A DNA stretch of 64,000 nt from DATJPR01 sp963843525. GTDB lineage: Bacteria > Bacteroidota > Ignavibacteria > UBA10030 > UBA6906. The position numbers were made by a program, and so were the translations under genes. Under the pieces are notes generated by a model. The model did not search any database, had not been told where the DNA came from, and saw nothing but the letters and a program-made list of their open reading frames with translations. Position 1 is the first letter of the stretch. The number at the start of each line of letters is the position of its first letter. Positions 7,802 through 16,339 of this stretch are shown here, piece by piece. The stretch spans positions 62,001 through 126,000 of the forward strand of contig CAWJKM010000005.1 in assembly GCA_963843525.1 (NCBI GenBank), written 5' to 3'.

Positions 7802-10063
7802 TCATCGGGGCGCAGGCGAGGAGCCCGTGGGCGGAGAGTCCCGCAATGATTTCACAATAGAGTGGCCGGTAATCAGTCCTATCACGAACAGGACAAGAGC
7901 GATTGCGCCGAACGCGAAAACCGTATCGCCGAACACCCTGCTCCATTTGAACATGGCCACGGTGGGAGAGTACAGAAACTCCGGCGTCCGGGCATACCAG
8001 TAACCGTGCTCCACTGATGCCCAGGTTTGGAGCAGTCCCACAGGAAGAAGGCTCACCATTACCATGAGCATCAGTCCCCCGTTGAGAGCCCAGAACGAGA
8101 AGCGCAAAAGACCGTTCTTCCATTCATCCTGGACTCCGAGAACGCGGAGACAGAACAACATCAAGCCAATGCCGAGCATCCCGTATACTCCGAACAGGGC
8201 TGCGTGCCCGTGGAGCGGAGTGGTGTTCAGTCCCTGCATGTAATACAGGGCGATAGGCGGATTGATCATGAAGCCGAACAGTCCTGCGCCGACCATATTC
8301 CAGAATGCAACAGCGATGAAGTACATAATCGGCCATTTATACCGGAAGACCCAGGACGTGGAACGGGAAAGCCTGATGTTCTCCCACGCTTCATACCCAA
8401 CAAAGATAAGGGGAACCACTTCCAATGCGCTGAACACCGACCCCAGAGCCAGCACGGCTGTAGGGGTTGCGGAGAAATAGAGATGATGCAGGGTGCCGAT
8501 AATTCCGCCGGAGAGGAAGATGGTTGAAGAAAACACAACGGACGAATTCGCGGTTACGGAGCGGATCAGCCCGAGTCTTACGAACATGAATGCAATTACC
8601 ACGGTGGCGAACACTTCAAAGAATCCTTCGACCCAGAGATGAACCACCCACCAACGCCAGTACTCGACGATGGACAACTCCGTGTGTTTACCCCACATCA
8701 ATCCGGCAAGGTAGAAACCGCCGATTGCAATCACGGAAACTAAGAATAGTGTCAGGAGAGGCTTCTCCGCATCTTTTCGTTTGATTGCGATGAGGACATT
8801 CCTCCCTACCAGGTACACCCAGAGCCCCAGCCCGATCACGAGACCGATTTGCCAGACTCTTCCGAGGTCGACATATTCGTATCCCTGATGGCCGAGCCAG
8901 AACCACTCCGACCCTGTCAGCTTATGCATTACGCTCATCCATTCGCCCGCAAGAGATCCGACTACGACAAGGAGGAGGGCACTGAACAGGATGTTCACGC
9001 CCAGACGCTGCCCTTTCAATTCCATCCTGCTCACAGCAGGGGCGATGTACAGGCCTGCCGCCAACCATGCGGTCGCGATCCAGAAGATGCCGATTTGTAC
9101 GTGCCACGTTCGTGTGACGACATACGGAAGGATTTCCGCCAGAGGTATCCCGTAGAACGCCCCACCCTCCACGCCGTAGTGCGCAGTGATCACGCCAAGG
9201 AGGATCTGCACGAGGAAAAGGGCGGCCACCGTCCAGAAGTACTTCAGGACCGCCCTCTGCGACGGTGTGGATACGTGGCTGAACAGTGGATCGGTGTCGG
9301 GGTGGACTTCGGCAGGGACCTCGCGCTTTTGAGAGCCGAAGTACCATGCCATTGCCCCGATCCCTCCGAGAAGGACGATGATGCTCACCCCCGTCCAAAC
9401 GATCGCGTCCCCGGTCGCTTCGTTCCCGATCAATGGTTCGTGAGGCCAGTTGCTTGTGTAGGTAATTGACGAGTTGGGACGTTCTGTCGAAGCCGCCCAG
9501 GAAGACCAGAAGAAGAACGCTGCAAGTTGCCGCAGCTGCACCGGATCTGTCAGGGTACCGGCCGGGATTGCGTACTGCTCCACGCCCTTCGAAAACACTT
9601 CGGAGTAATGAGCGACGTTTGCTGCAAACGCGGCTGCCCGGATACTGTCGATGCTCACTAAGCCGGTGGAAGGATCGTAGGTATTTTTCCGGATGAGTAT
9701 CGTCAATTGCATTTGAAAAGCAGCCCGGTCCTCCGGCGAAAGGCTATCGTACATTTTCCCGTGGGCACGTTCTGCCCAGGCATTCAGGATGTAGACGCAC
9801 TCCCGATGGAGCCAGTCCGCTGTCCAGTCGGGCGCGACATAGCTGCCGTGCCCCCACACTGAGCCTACCTCCATGCCCCCCATCGATTGCCAGACGTTTT
9901 GTCCGGCCTCGATATCCTGTTGTGTGACCACTGTCTGCCCTTCAAGGGTAACGTAGGCAGCGGGGATCGGGGGTTTTTCCTGATAGATGCGCAACCCTGC
10001 CCACCCGAGGACAAGGAAGGAGACTACAATCACACACCAGAATGCGATCCAGTAACGTTTCAT
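7802..10063 (-). CDS. norZ: Quinol-dependent nitric oxide reductase (qNOR)
   Basis: Single-subunit quinol-oxidising NO reductase in the cytoplasmic membrane, reducing 2 NO to N2O. At 753 residues it has the qNOR length. It begins with a membrane anchor and a periplasmic domain (QDIEAGQNVWQSMGG, GSVWGHGSYVAPDWTADW), typical of the qNOR N-terminal extension. The heme-copper-oxidase-like core of about 12 further helices follows, with the conserved histidines in HVQIGIFWIATAW, GTLHHLYFSATP and LHGHAALFGVYGMLG that in this family bind the hemes and FeB. The start ATG is preceded by GAGGAGC. It is the last gene of a run with a methyltransferase (10-base gap), a polyferredoxin and an Rrf2 regulator, indicating NO detoxification or denitrification under NO-responsive control. 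No norC-type cytochrome subunit is present. Confidence 0.95.
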   Translation of the reverse strand: MKRYWIAFWCVIVVSFLVLGWAGLRIYQEKPPIPAAYVTLEGQTVVTQQDIEAGQNVWQSMGGMEVGSVWGHGSYVAPDWTADWLHRECVYILNAWAERAHGKMYDSLSPEDRAAFQMQLTILIRKNTYDPSTGLVSIDSIRAAAFAANVAHYSEVFSKGVEQYAIPAGTLTDPVQLRQLAAFFFWSSWAASTERPNSSITYTSNWPHEPLIGNEATGDAIVWTGVSIIVLLGGIGAMAWYFGSQKREVPAEVHPDTDPLFSHVSTPSQRAVLKYFWTVAALFLVQILLGVITAHYGVEGGAFYGIPLAEILPYVVTRTWHVQIGIFWIATAWLAAGLYIAPAVSRMELKGQRLGVNILFSALLLVVVGSLAGEWMSVMHKLTGSEWFWLGHQGYEYVDLGRVWQIGLVIGLGLWVYLVGRNVLIAIKRKDAEKPLLTLFLVSVIAIGGFYLAGLMWGKHTELSIVEYWRWWVVHLWVEGFFEVFATVVIAFMFVRLGLIRSVTANSSVVFSSTIFLSGGIIGTLHHLYFSATPTAVLALGSVFSALEVVPLIFVGYEAWENIRLSRSTSWVFRYKWPIMYFIAVAFWNMVGAGLFGFMINPPIALYYMQGLNTTPLHGHAALFGVYGMLGIGLMLFCLRVLGVQDEWKNGLLRFSFWALNGGLMLMVMVSLLPVGLLQTWASVEHGYWYARTPEFLYSPTVAMFKWSRVFGDTVFAFGAIALVLFVIGLITGHSIVKSLRDSPPTGSSPAPR

Positions 10064-10073
10064 TGAAGCTCCT

Positions 10074-10865
10074 CTAATCTATGGGGTTGGATTTTTGCGC
10101 GAAGATCACGAGGTCTTTCGATTCCAGCGGGTTCCACACGGATTGTGCAAGGTCGCCGTAGAGTCCGACATGAGCGAAGCCTGCGCTGGAAAGTGTTGCC
10201 ACGGCTTCCTGTGATTGTATCGGACGAAGCTCGAGCGAAAAGTCTTGCCGTTCACCGGAGCCCTCGTTCTCTTTGGACACGGTGAGACGGACTCCTTCAG
10301 GAGTTCTCGCATAACGACGGTCAAACAGAGAGTCTGAAGAGCGGTTTGAGATATGGGGAAGAGTCGCTGAGTTCCTGGAGGCATCAAAATTGAGCGTCTG
10401 CAGGATGAGGATACCCCCGGGCCGAAGAACGCGAAAGAACTCCTTTGCGGCATCGGCGTGATCCGTCGGGAGGCTTAAGTGCGCAAACGTATTCCCCAGG
10501 CAGAAGACCGCATCAAAACCCTCTGTGGCAACTCCCGTGAGGATCCGGATGTCAAGGACAGACGCATTCAAGGTCAGACCGAGGGCGGCGGCGTTGTTCT
10601 TCAAAGCAGCGATCATCTGTGGAGACAGATCGACTGCTGTGACCTCCAACCCAAGGCTTGCGAGGATCAGGGCGAGGGAGCCGGTCCCGGCGCCGGCATC
10701 GAGCGCAGTCCGCAAACCGTACGTCTTGACGATCGTGCGAAAGGTCTCCATTGTCCGGGCAAAACGATCCTTTCCGCCGGTCATATCATCATAGAACGGG
10801 GCCAGGCCGTCATAGAAGTCGGCCACTGCTTTTGCTGCAGGAAGAGGTTTTGTCATGTCAGTCAC
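10074..10865 (-). CDS. Class I SAM-dependent methyltransferase in the NO reductase operon
   Basis: A 263-residue Methyltransf_25/11-type protein. Motif I is TALDAGAGTGSLALILA, with the acidic SAM-ribose residue in VTAVDLSPQM, then FDAVFCLGNTFAHL and FFRVLRPGGILILQT. It is a stand-alone soluble enzyme with no membrane segments. Ten bases separate it from the NO reductase start and nine from the polyferredoxin stop, so the three genes are almost certainly cotranscribed. What it methylates is not visible; a role in NO reductase maturation or in quinone or nitrosative-stress chemistry is speculation from context only. Confidence 0.85.
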   Translation of the reverse strand: MTDMTKPLPAAKAVADFYDGLAPFYDDMTGGKDRFARTMETFRTIVKTYGLRTALDAGAGTGSLALILASLGLEVTAVDLSPQMIAALKNNAAALGLTLNASVLDIRILTGVATEGFDAVFCLGNTFAHLSLPTDHADAAKEFFRVLRPGGILILQTLNFDASRNSATLPHISNRSSDSLFDRRYARTPEGVRLTVSKENEGSGERQDFSLELRPIQSQEAVATLSSAGFAHVGLYGDLAQSVWNPLESKDLVIFAQKSNPID

Positions 10866-10874
10866 TCCAGCGAA

Positions 10875-12089
10875 TCAGTCGTTCGGTCCGTACTTTGGAA
10901 CGCGACCTTGAAAATGTTGATAAAGGGGGCTGTCGATGTTTTTGAAGCGGTGAAGGTATTCTTTCTGGTCGATGCTGTTTTTCCAGTCGCCGGCGAGGAT
11001 TGCCGCCCCGGTGATTGCAGCGAAAATTCCGACTACTAAGCTCCCGACAACCCAGGGAGGGATTCTTTTTCCCCCCGCGGACGGCCGAACTTCCAGGGTT
11101 TCCTTCACCGGGCACACCTGGACGCAGGCCATACAACTTGTACACTCGTCGCTCCAGACCCTGCCTGCCTTATGGACGGCGATGTTCGCCGGACAGGCCT
11201 TCGTGCACAGCATACAGTCAATGCAGGTCGACTTCGTCCTGGTGATTTTGAGGGGGCTCAACCATCCCACGATGCCAAGGAGGGCCCCATAAGGACACAG
11301 GAATCTGCACCAGAAGTTCTTTATAAACACGGAGAGAACCAGGAGCGCGAGGATGGTGTACAGCGCAAACGAAGAGATCTCCGCAAAGAACATATACATC
11401 TTTACGTCGGCCATCTTGTTATACGGACTGTAAATGAACGCGCCGAGAGCATCTTCGGACATCCGGGCAATGGCGAAAGCGAAAAAGCCGAGCAGGAGAT
11501 ATTTCAGAGATCGCAATGGGATGTCGAGCCACCGGGGCAATGTCAGGGTACGCTTAAACAACTTCTGCCCGAGGAGCCAGAGCGATTCACTGAGAGTTCC
11601 GATGGGGCACAGCCAGCTGCAGAAGGCCTTTTTTGCGACGATGCTGACAAGGACTATGGCGAGCAGGATAAACAAGCCTGACGGATGGACGTGGTTGATA
11701 ATGCCGGTGTTCAACCAGTACGCCGCACTTATAAGCGCGCTGATAGGCAGGAACCCTTCGACTCCAGGCGGGCGGCTATAGAACGGAGCGAGGCCATCGC
11801 TCATCCCCCAGCGAACGAACAGGGAGAACTCAACCCCGATCCACACGCAGAGAGCTGCAAACGTAAACTGGGTTACTGACCGGGCGAATTGGGAATCCTC
11901 CTTAAGACGACCGAGAAGCCTTCGGTACCGATTCGGTTCATACAGGTAATCCGGTTTGGGTTTCCGGAGAGCCGGGGAGAGCTTCTTGATCGTAAGCGGC
12001 GGACGGCTCCTCCTACTCGCCGGTCTGGCGGGCCTTTCGTCGGCAGTTCTGTTTGCGATCAGCAGTTCCTCCACCCTTGCCGTTTCCAT
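10875..12089 (-). CDS. NapH/NosR-like membrane polyferredoxin
   Basis: A membrane 4Fe-4S protein of about 404 residues. After a basic N-terminal tail there are several hydrophobic helices, two CxxxCP motifs at helix ends (CSWLCPIGT and CRFLCPYGA), then two classic ferredoxin clusters, CIDCMLCTKACP and CTSCMACVQVCP, and a last helix near the C-terminus. This is the NapH/NosR/CcoG-type layout, moving electrons between the quinol pool and redox proteins. The true start is the ATG at 12089, preceded by AAAGGAG; a long in-frame extension upstream overlaps the Rrf2 gene and is not coding. It lies 73 bases after the Rrf2 gene and 9 before the methyltransferase, so it probably supplies electrons or maturation for NO reduction. 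Confidence 0.85.
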   Translation of the reverse strand: METARVEELLIANRTADERPARPASRRSRPPLTIKKLSPALRKPKPDYLYEPNRYRRLLGRLKEDSQFARSVTQFTFAALCVWIGVEFSLFVRWGMSDGLAPFYSRPPGVEGFLPISALISAAYWLNTGIINHVHPSGLFILLAIVLVSIVAKKAFCSWLCPIGTLSESLWLLGQKLFKRTLTLPRWLDIPLRSLKYLLLGFFAFAIARMSEDALGAFIYSPYNKMADVKMYMFFAEISSFALYTILALLVLSVFIKNFWCRFLCPYGALLGIVGWLSPLKITRTKSTCIDCMLCTKACPANIAVHKAGRVWSDECTSCMACVQVCPVKETLEVRPSAGGKRIPPWVVGSLVVGIFAAITGAAILAGDWKNSIDQKEYLHRFKNIDSPLYQHFQGRVPKYGPND

Positions 12090-12119
12090 TGCTTTCTCCT
12101 TTGATTTGCAGCAACTCAT

Positions 12120-12141
12120 ATTCGGACTATACTGTCTGAAT
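12120..12141. promoter_or_regulatory. Candidate operator between the Rrf2 gene and the polyferredoxin gene
   Basis: An imperfect dyad, ATTCGGAC-N6-GTCTGAAT (one mismatch), in the 73-base gap upstream of the polyferredoxin gene. Overlapping it, ATACTGTC occurs twice 11 bases apart (12129-12136 and 12140-12147), one helical turn. The position suits a regulator site or internal promoter control for the NO genes. Binding by the adjacent Rrf2 protein is an inference. Confidence 0.4.
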
Positions 12142-12162
12142 ACTGTCGAAAAAAAGGGCGCA

Positions 12163-12606
12163 TCATCGAACTGCGGAGGGCCGGAACGCCGGCTTTTTGG
12201 TGGCCGCAGCAAGTTGGGCGATGTTCTCCTTCGACAGCATGTCATGAATTTCTTCTCTGAGCGATCCCCAGGAGCCATGCACTGCGCACGGTTGCGTACT
12301 CGAGCATTCCGGGAAGCCCAGCACGCAAGAGTGGAAAAAAGCATTACCGTCGATCGCCTCCACGATTTCGAGGAGGGTAATTTCTTCCGGTCGGCGTCGC
12401 AGGGCAAAGCCTCCCGTAGGTCCTTTCAGAGAGATGAGGATCCGCTTCCGGGTCAGGTCCTGCATGATTTTTCCGAGGAAGTGGTAGGGGATTTCAAGTA
12501 CCTTCGTCAGTTCCTTGATATTGGTCATCTCCCCTGACGGCTTCAACGCCAGGTAGAGGACAGATTGGAGCGCGTACTCACAATGTCGGCTGAAAATGAG
12601 GCTCAT
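12163..12606 (-). CDS. Rrf2-family regulator, NsrR-like
   Basis: A 147-residue Rrf2 winged-helix repressor or activator. The N-terminus has the family start FSRHCEYALQSVLYLAL, the helix-turn-helix (about residues 28-60, with IPYHFLGKIMQDL) and the wing KGPTGGFALRR. Three cysteines, C94, C101 and C107, sit where IscR and NsrR bind a [2Fe-2S] or [4Fe-4S] cluster, so an Fe-S-based NO or redox sensor is likely. It is the first gene of the run leading to NO reductase, and a clear sigma70-like promoter lies upstream. NsrR is the best functional guess from context; IscR is less likely because no isc or suf genes are adjacent. Confidence 0.88.
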   Translation of the reverse strand: MSLIFSRHCEYALQSVLYLALKPSGEMTNIKELTKVLEIPYHFLGKIMQDLTRKRILISLKGPTGGFALRRRPEEITLLEIVEAIDGNAFFHSCVLGFPECSSTQPCAVHGSWGSLREEIHDMLSKENIAQLAAATKKPAFRPSAVR

Positions 12607-12630
12607 GGTGATTTCGGATATTCTAGTCTT

Positions 12631-12659
12631 AAATTAAGATGATCAGGGGATATTGTCAA
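12631..12659 (-). promoter_or_regulatory. Sigma70-like promoter of the Rrf2-NO reductase operon
   Basis: On the minus strand, TTGACA (12659-12654) and TAATTT (12636-12631) are separated by exactly 17 bases, 25 bases upstream of the Rrf2 start. A short perfect dyad CTTAAATTAAG covers the -10 element and could be the autoregulatory site. Confidence 0.6.
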
Positions 12660-12678
12660 GGGGAAAGGAAGAAAAACT

Positions 12679-12785
12679 ATGGTTGCCTAGGCTGCCATGT
12701 TTTTGCACCTGCCGGAGCATCAAAACATGTCAATTTGCCTGAAAAAGGGTGAGATCAGAAAAAAGATGGCAGCCTAGGCAACCAT
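12679..12785. repeat. Exact 20-bp inverted repeat enclosing 67 bp
   Basis: The arm ATGGTTGCCTAGGCTGCCAT (12679-12698) recurs as its exact reverse complement at 12766-12785, with a 67-base spacer. Each arm is itself centred on the palindrome GCCTAGGC. T-rich stretches follow each arm on the outside or inside. It lies between the end of the cytochrome oxidase operon and the Rrf2 promoter. It could be a long-range terminator stem, a small mobile (MITE-like) remnant, or paired binding sites. Confidence 0.7.
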
Positions 12786-12798
12786 CTTCTTTCTTATG

Positions 12799-13086
12799 CT
12801 ATCGCGTCAGGAAGTCGGAAAGCGTAAACATGAAAAGAATCGCCAGCCAGAACACCCCCCCCGCAGCAAATAACCACACCAGGCGGGATCCATATTTCAC
12901 GTGCATGAAGAAGAGCACTACGAGGATGGCTTTCACAACGGCTACCGCCAGCGCCACGACAATGTTGTATGGCCCCAGATCCACCAGCGCAACGCCAACT
13001 GTAACAGCCAGGAGCACAAATAATGCCGTGGCAATTCCGAAATACACCCTCAAAGGAACAATATGGTCAGAAGTCAGTCCTTGCAT
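12799..13086 (-). CDS. ctaF: Cytochrome c oxidase subunit IV (caa3-type)
   Basis: A 95-residue membrane protein with three hydrophobic helices, ending the oxidase operon. The sequence VVKAILVVLFFMHVKYGSRL matches the conserved MHxK(Y/F) region of bacterial subunit IV (CtaF/CyoD family), a small structural subunit of heme-copper oxidases. It is 12 bases downstream of subunit III on the same strand, and the 20-bp inverted repeat lies just after its stop. Confidence 0.9.
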   Translation of the reverse strand: MQGLTSDHIVPLRVYFGIATALFVLLAVTVGVALVDLGPYNIVVALAVAVVKAILVVLFFMHVKYGSRLVWLFAAGGVFWLAILFMFTLSDFLTR

Positions 13087-13098
13087 AGCCGTGCGAAA

Positions 13099-13752
13099 TT
13101 AAGAGTGCGGATGGATGAGATAGAGAAGCGGGAAGAGAAATATCCAGACGATGTCCACGAAGTGCCAGTAGAGTCCGCTGATCTCGACAGGACTATAGTA
13201 CTCGGCCGAGAACTTACCCCGCCACGCCATGATCGCGATTACAGTCATGATTCCGACGCCGATGATCATGTGCAGGGCATGGAGGCCGGTCATCATGAAA
13301 TACAATGTAAAGAACACCTCTGCCTGCCCCGCGTATGGACCTTCAAACCGGAAGCCCGGACCCGGGAACAAACCCTCAACAAACTTGTGCTGGTACTCAA
13401 TCCCCTTGACCGCGAGAAACACGAGACCGAGAAGCATCGTCACCACGATGAATGCAACCGTCCCCTTCCGTTGCCCCAACTGCGCCGCCCGTACGCCCAG
13501 TGCCATCGTGAGACTGCTCAACAGCAGGACGGCGGTATTGATCGCACCGAGCGTGATATCCATATCGATGTGCGCGGCTGCAAACCCTGCGGCAAATTTC
13601 CAGCGATAGACCGTGTACGCCGTAAACAATCCGCCAAAGAAGAGGATCTCTGTCCCCAGGAAGAGCCACATGCCGAGCGTGCCGGCTTCTTTCTGCTGTT
13701 CCCGATCGTCGAATTGATGCGCCACCGTGGAAACGGATACATGGTCAGACAC
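13099..13752 (-). CDS. ctaE: Cytochrome c oxidase subunit III
   Basis: A 217-residue protein with about five to seven helices. Recognisable subunit III regions are GMWLFLGTEILFFGGLFTAY near the start, FFTLYFMMTGLHALHMIIGVG in the middle and LYWHFVDIVWIFLFPLLYL at the C-terminus, where the WHFVD motif is diagnostic. The start is a GTG at 13752 that overlaps the end of subunit I by eight bases, with GGAG upstream as ribosome-binding site. Subunit III stabilises the oxidase core in the cytoplasmic membrane. Confidence 0.95.
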   Translation of the reverse strand: MSDHVSVSTVAHQFDDREQQKEAGTLGMWLFLGTEILFFGGLFTAYTVYRWKFAAGFAAAHIDMDITLGAINTAVLLLSSLTMALGVRAAQLGQRKGTVAFIVVTMLLGLVFLAVKGIEYQHKFVEGLFPGPGFRFEGPYAGQAEVFFTLYFMMTGLHALHMIIGVGIMTVIAIMAWRGKFSAEYYSPVEISGLYWHFVDIVWIFLFPLLYLIHPHS

Positions 13753-15364
13753 TTGGAATCTCCTCCAGAGCGGGATATTGGTACGGCTCTTCGTTAACCA
13801 CCGGAGTCACTTCAAAATTTTCCGTCGGCGGCGGCGAGGGTGTCTGCCATTCGAGTCCGGTGGCCCCCCAGGGGTTCGGGCCGGCAATTTTCCCTTTCTT
13901 CAGCGACCAGGTGAAGTAGATCATGGGAAGGATGTAGCCGACACCGAGGATTGAAGCTCCGGCCGTCGACAGTACATTGAGCACCTGGAATTCCGGTGGA
14001 TAGTGATAGTACCTGCGCGGCATGCCCAGGTAGCCGAGGAGAAATTGCGGGAAGAACGTGAGATTGAATCCCACGAACAAGACCAGGGCGGAAAATCTTG
14101 CCCACCCCTCCGGGTACATCCGTCCGGTGATCTTGGGCCACCAGTAATGCAATCCCGAGAGAAAGGCCATCACCGCACCACCGACCATGATGTAATGGAA
14201 GTGTGCAACCACGAAATAAGTGTCGGTTAAATGCACGTCCACCGCCATCGCCGCAAGGAACAGTCCCGTCAAGCCTCCGATGGTAAACAGTCCGATGAAC
14301 CCGAACGCATAAAACAGGGGCGTCTGCAGCCAGACCCGTCCCTTGTAAAGGGTCGCTGTCCAGTTGAACACCTTGATTGCCGACGGGATGGCGACGAGAT
14401 AGCTGAGCAGCGAGAATACCATTCCTGCATAGATGGATTGACCGCTGACAAACATGTGGTGGCCCCACACCAGGAACCCGTAGACCGCGATCGCCATCGA
14501 GGCGGCGGCGACAAATTTGTACCCGAAGATCGCCTTCCGGGAAAAAGTCGCGATCACCTCGCTCATCACTCCCATCCCCGGAAGAATCATGATATACACT
14601 GCCGGATGCGAATAAAACCAGAACAGGTGCTGGAATAAGATGGGATCCCCGCCGATCGACGGATTAAATACCCCGATTCCGGTCAGCCGCTCGAAGGCAA
14701 CCATGAATACGGTAATTGCAAGGACCGGTGTCGCAAGCACCATGACCAAGCTGGTTGCATAGATGGACCAGACAAAAAGTGGAAGCCTGAACCATGTCAG
14801 CCCCGGAGCGCGCATTTTGTGGACGGTAATGATAAAATTCAGCCCGGTGAGGATTGATGAGAAGCCGGTGATGAAGACCGCCACCATGGCGGGAGCGACC
14901 TGTGTGGTCGAATACGTCGTGCTATACGGCGCATAGAACGTCCAGCCGGTATCCAGCCCGCCCGAAGCCATGACGTAGATCCCCATGATCCCCCCGACGA
15001 TAAAGACGTACCAGCTCAGGAGATTGAGTCTCGGGAACGCGAGATCCCGCGCACCCACCATCATCGGAATGAGAAAATTCCCGAGCACTGCGGGGATCGA
15101 CGGGATCAGGAAGAAAAAGATCATGACGATCCCGTGCATGGTAAACAACTTGTTGTAGGTATCCGCCTGGACGAGATCGCCCTGAGGCACCAGCAACTCC
15201 AGCCGCATCATTACCGCGAAGAATCCACCCACGAAAAAGAAGAGGATGATCGAAAAGAGGTACAGCAGGGCGATCCGCTTGTGATCGGTCGTAAGAAGCC
15301 AGGACCGGATCGTCCGACCGTTATTGAGATAGTTGAGTTCCGAACTCGCTGCGGTTGTACTCAT
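13745..15364 (-). CDS. ctaD: Cytochrome c oxidase subunit I (A2-type heme-copper oxidase)
   Basis: Catalytic subunit reducing O2 to water and pumping protons. The 539 residues hold 12 or more helices and all metal ligands: MHG (H77) for low-spin heme, H253 with Y257 in the CuB site, HH302-303, and H388 and H390 in VVAHFHYIM. The usual glutamate of HPEVY is replaced: residues 251-257 read YSHPAVY, the YSHPxV motif of A2-type oxidases such as the Thermus and Rhodothermus caa3 enzymes, where the Tyr-Ser pair is known to replace the glutamate of the proton channel. It follows subunit II by four bases. High confidence. Confidence 0.97.
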   Translation of the reverse strand: MSTTAASSELNYLNNGRTIRSWLLTTDHKRIALLYLFSIILFFFVGGFFAVMMRLELLVPQGDLVQADTYNKLFTMHGIVMIFFFLIPSIPAVLGNFLIPMMVGARDLAFPRLNLLSWYVFIVGGIMGIYVMASGGLDTGWTFYAPYSTTYSTTQVAPAMVAVFITGFSSILTGLNFIITVHKMRAPGLTWFRLPLFVWSIYATSLVMVLATPVLAITVFMVAFERLTGIGVFNPSIGGDPILFQHLFWFYSHPAVYIMILPGMGVMSEVIATFSRKAIFGYKFVAAASMAIAVYGFLVWGHHMFVSGQSIYAGMVFSLLSYLVAIPSAIKVFNWTATLYKGRVWLQTPLFYAFGFIGLFTIGGLTGLFLAAMAVDVHLTDTYFVVAHFHYIMVGGAVMAFLSGLHYWWPKITGRMYPEGWARFSALVLFVGFNLTFFPQFLLGYLGMPRRYYHYPPEFQVLNVLSTAGASILGVGYILPMIYFTWSLKKGKIAGPNPWGATGLEWQTPSPPPTENFEVTPVVNEEPYQYPALEEIPSV

Positions 15365-15368
15365 TGGG

Positions 15369-16322
15369 TCAGTTGCTCCTGGTAGCGTTCCCCTGTCCGC
15401 CGGTCAGCGTCAGGAGGTACTCAACAAGTTCATTCAATTGCTCCGGGGAAAGCGTGGTGCGGTATGTCGGCATGATCGGCTTATAGCCCGCAACGACTTT
15501 TGCTCCCGGATCCGTGATCGATTCGATGAGATACTCACGGTCTGCCACGGCGGTTTGTCCTTCGATAAGAGATACGGTGGATCCGGGCAATCCCATCAGC
15601 GAAGGACCGCGCGTGCTTCCGACGTCCTTATGGCAGGCGGCGCATCCATACTTCTTGAACACCTGCTCGCCTGCCGATGCAAGGGTTTCGTTGGTTCCGC
15701 TCGTCGCGAGCCAGTGCTCATAGTCGACCGGGTCCATGACAACGATCTTGCCGATCATCGCTGAGTGATTGGTCCCGCAGTACTCCGCGCAGAAGAGGTG
15801 GTACTCCCCTATTCTTGTGGGCGTGAACCATTCTGTGGTGTAGCGGCCCGGGAGGACATCCTGCTTCACCCTGAAGGCCGGGATGAAGAAGCTGTGGATC
15901 ACATCCTGCGATGTCATCATGAGCTTGATCGGCCTGTTCACGGGGATGTGGAGTTCGTCGATCTCCCGGTTCCCTTCCTGGTGCTGAATCTTCCACATCC
16001 ACTGTTTTCCCGTCACATAAATCTCCATGGCATCCGGCGGAGGAGTCTTGTTTTCAAAGTACAACCAGGCACTCCATCCGAAGATCACCAGGCTGATCAG
16101 GGTAGGAATGACAATCCACGTGACCTCGAGTTTGGCAAAATCCCGCCGGCGTATCTCACGATCGACAACGCGCTCTTTTCGATACCGGATCGAGAACACG
16201 ACGATCAACACGAATATCAGAATGATGAAAAAGGCAGAGATACCGACCAGCGCAAAGAACAACAAGTCCAGCTGGGACGAGCCCGCGGAGGCTTGAACGG
16301 GAAGCAGAGGGAAACTCAACAT
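15369..16322 (-). CDS. ctaC: Cytochrome c oxidase subunit II with fused cytochrome c (caa3)
   Basis: Electron-entry subunit. Two N-terminal helices (LLFFALVGISAFFIILIFVL and WIVIPTLISLVIFGWSAWLY) are followed by the periplasmic cupredoxin domain with KQWMWKIQHQEG and the CuA ligands in CAEYCGTNHSAM. A C-terminal class I cytochrome c domain with CAACH and the axial-ligand methionine region (YKPIMPTYRTTL) makes this a caa3 subunit. The ATG at 16322 is preferred; a TTG at 16343 overlapping the SCO stop would add seven residues. The fused heme suits electron transfer from the alternative complex III encoded upstream in the same operon. Confidence 0.95.
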   Translation of the reverse strand: MLSFPLLPVQASAGSSQLDLLFFALVGISAFFIILIFVLIVVFSIRYRKERVVDREIRRRDFAKLEVTWIVIPTLISLVIFGWSAWLYFENKTPPPDAMEIYVTGKQWMWKIQHQEGNREIDELHIPVNRPIKLMMTSQDVIHSFFIPAFRVKQDVLPGRYTTEWFTPTRIGEYHLFCAEYCGTNHSAMIGKIVVMDPVDYEHWLATSGTNETLASAGEQVFKKYGCAACHKDVGSTRGPSLMGLPGSTVSLIEGQTAVADREYLIESITDPGAKVVAGYKPIMPTYRTTLSPEQLNELVEYLLTLTGGQGNATRSN

Positions 16323-16339
16323 GTATGAAACAATCCTGA

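Noticed and set aside
12090..12407. N-terminal extension of the polyferredoxin reading frame
   Set aside because: It overlaps the Rrf2 gene in another frame, is arginine-rich without homology, and a clear ribosome-binding site marks the ATG at 12089.
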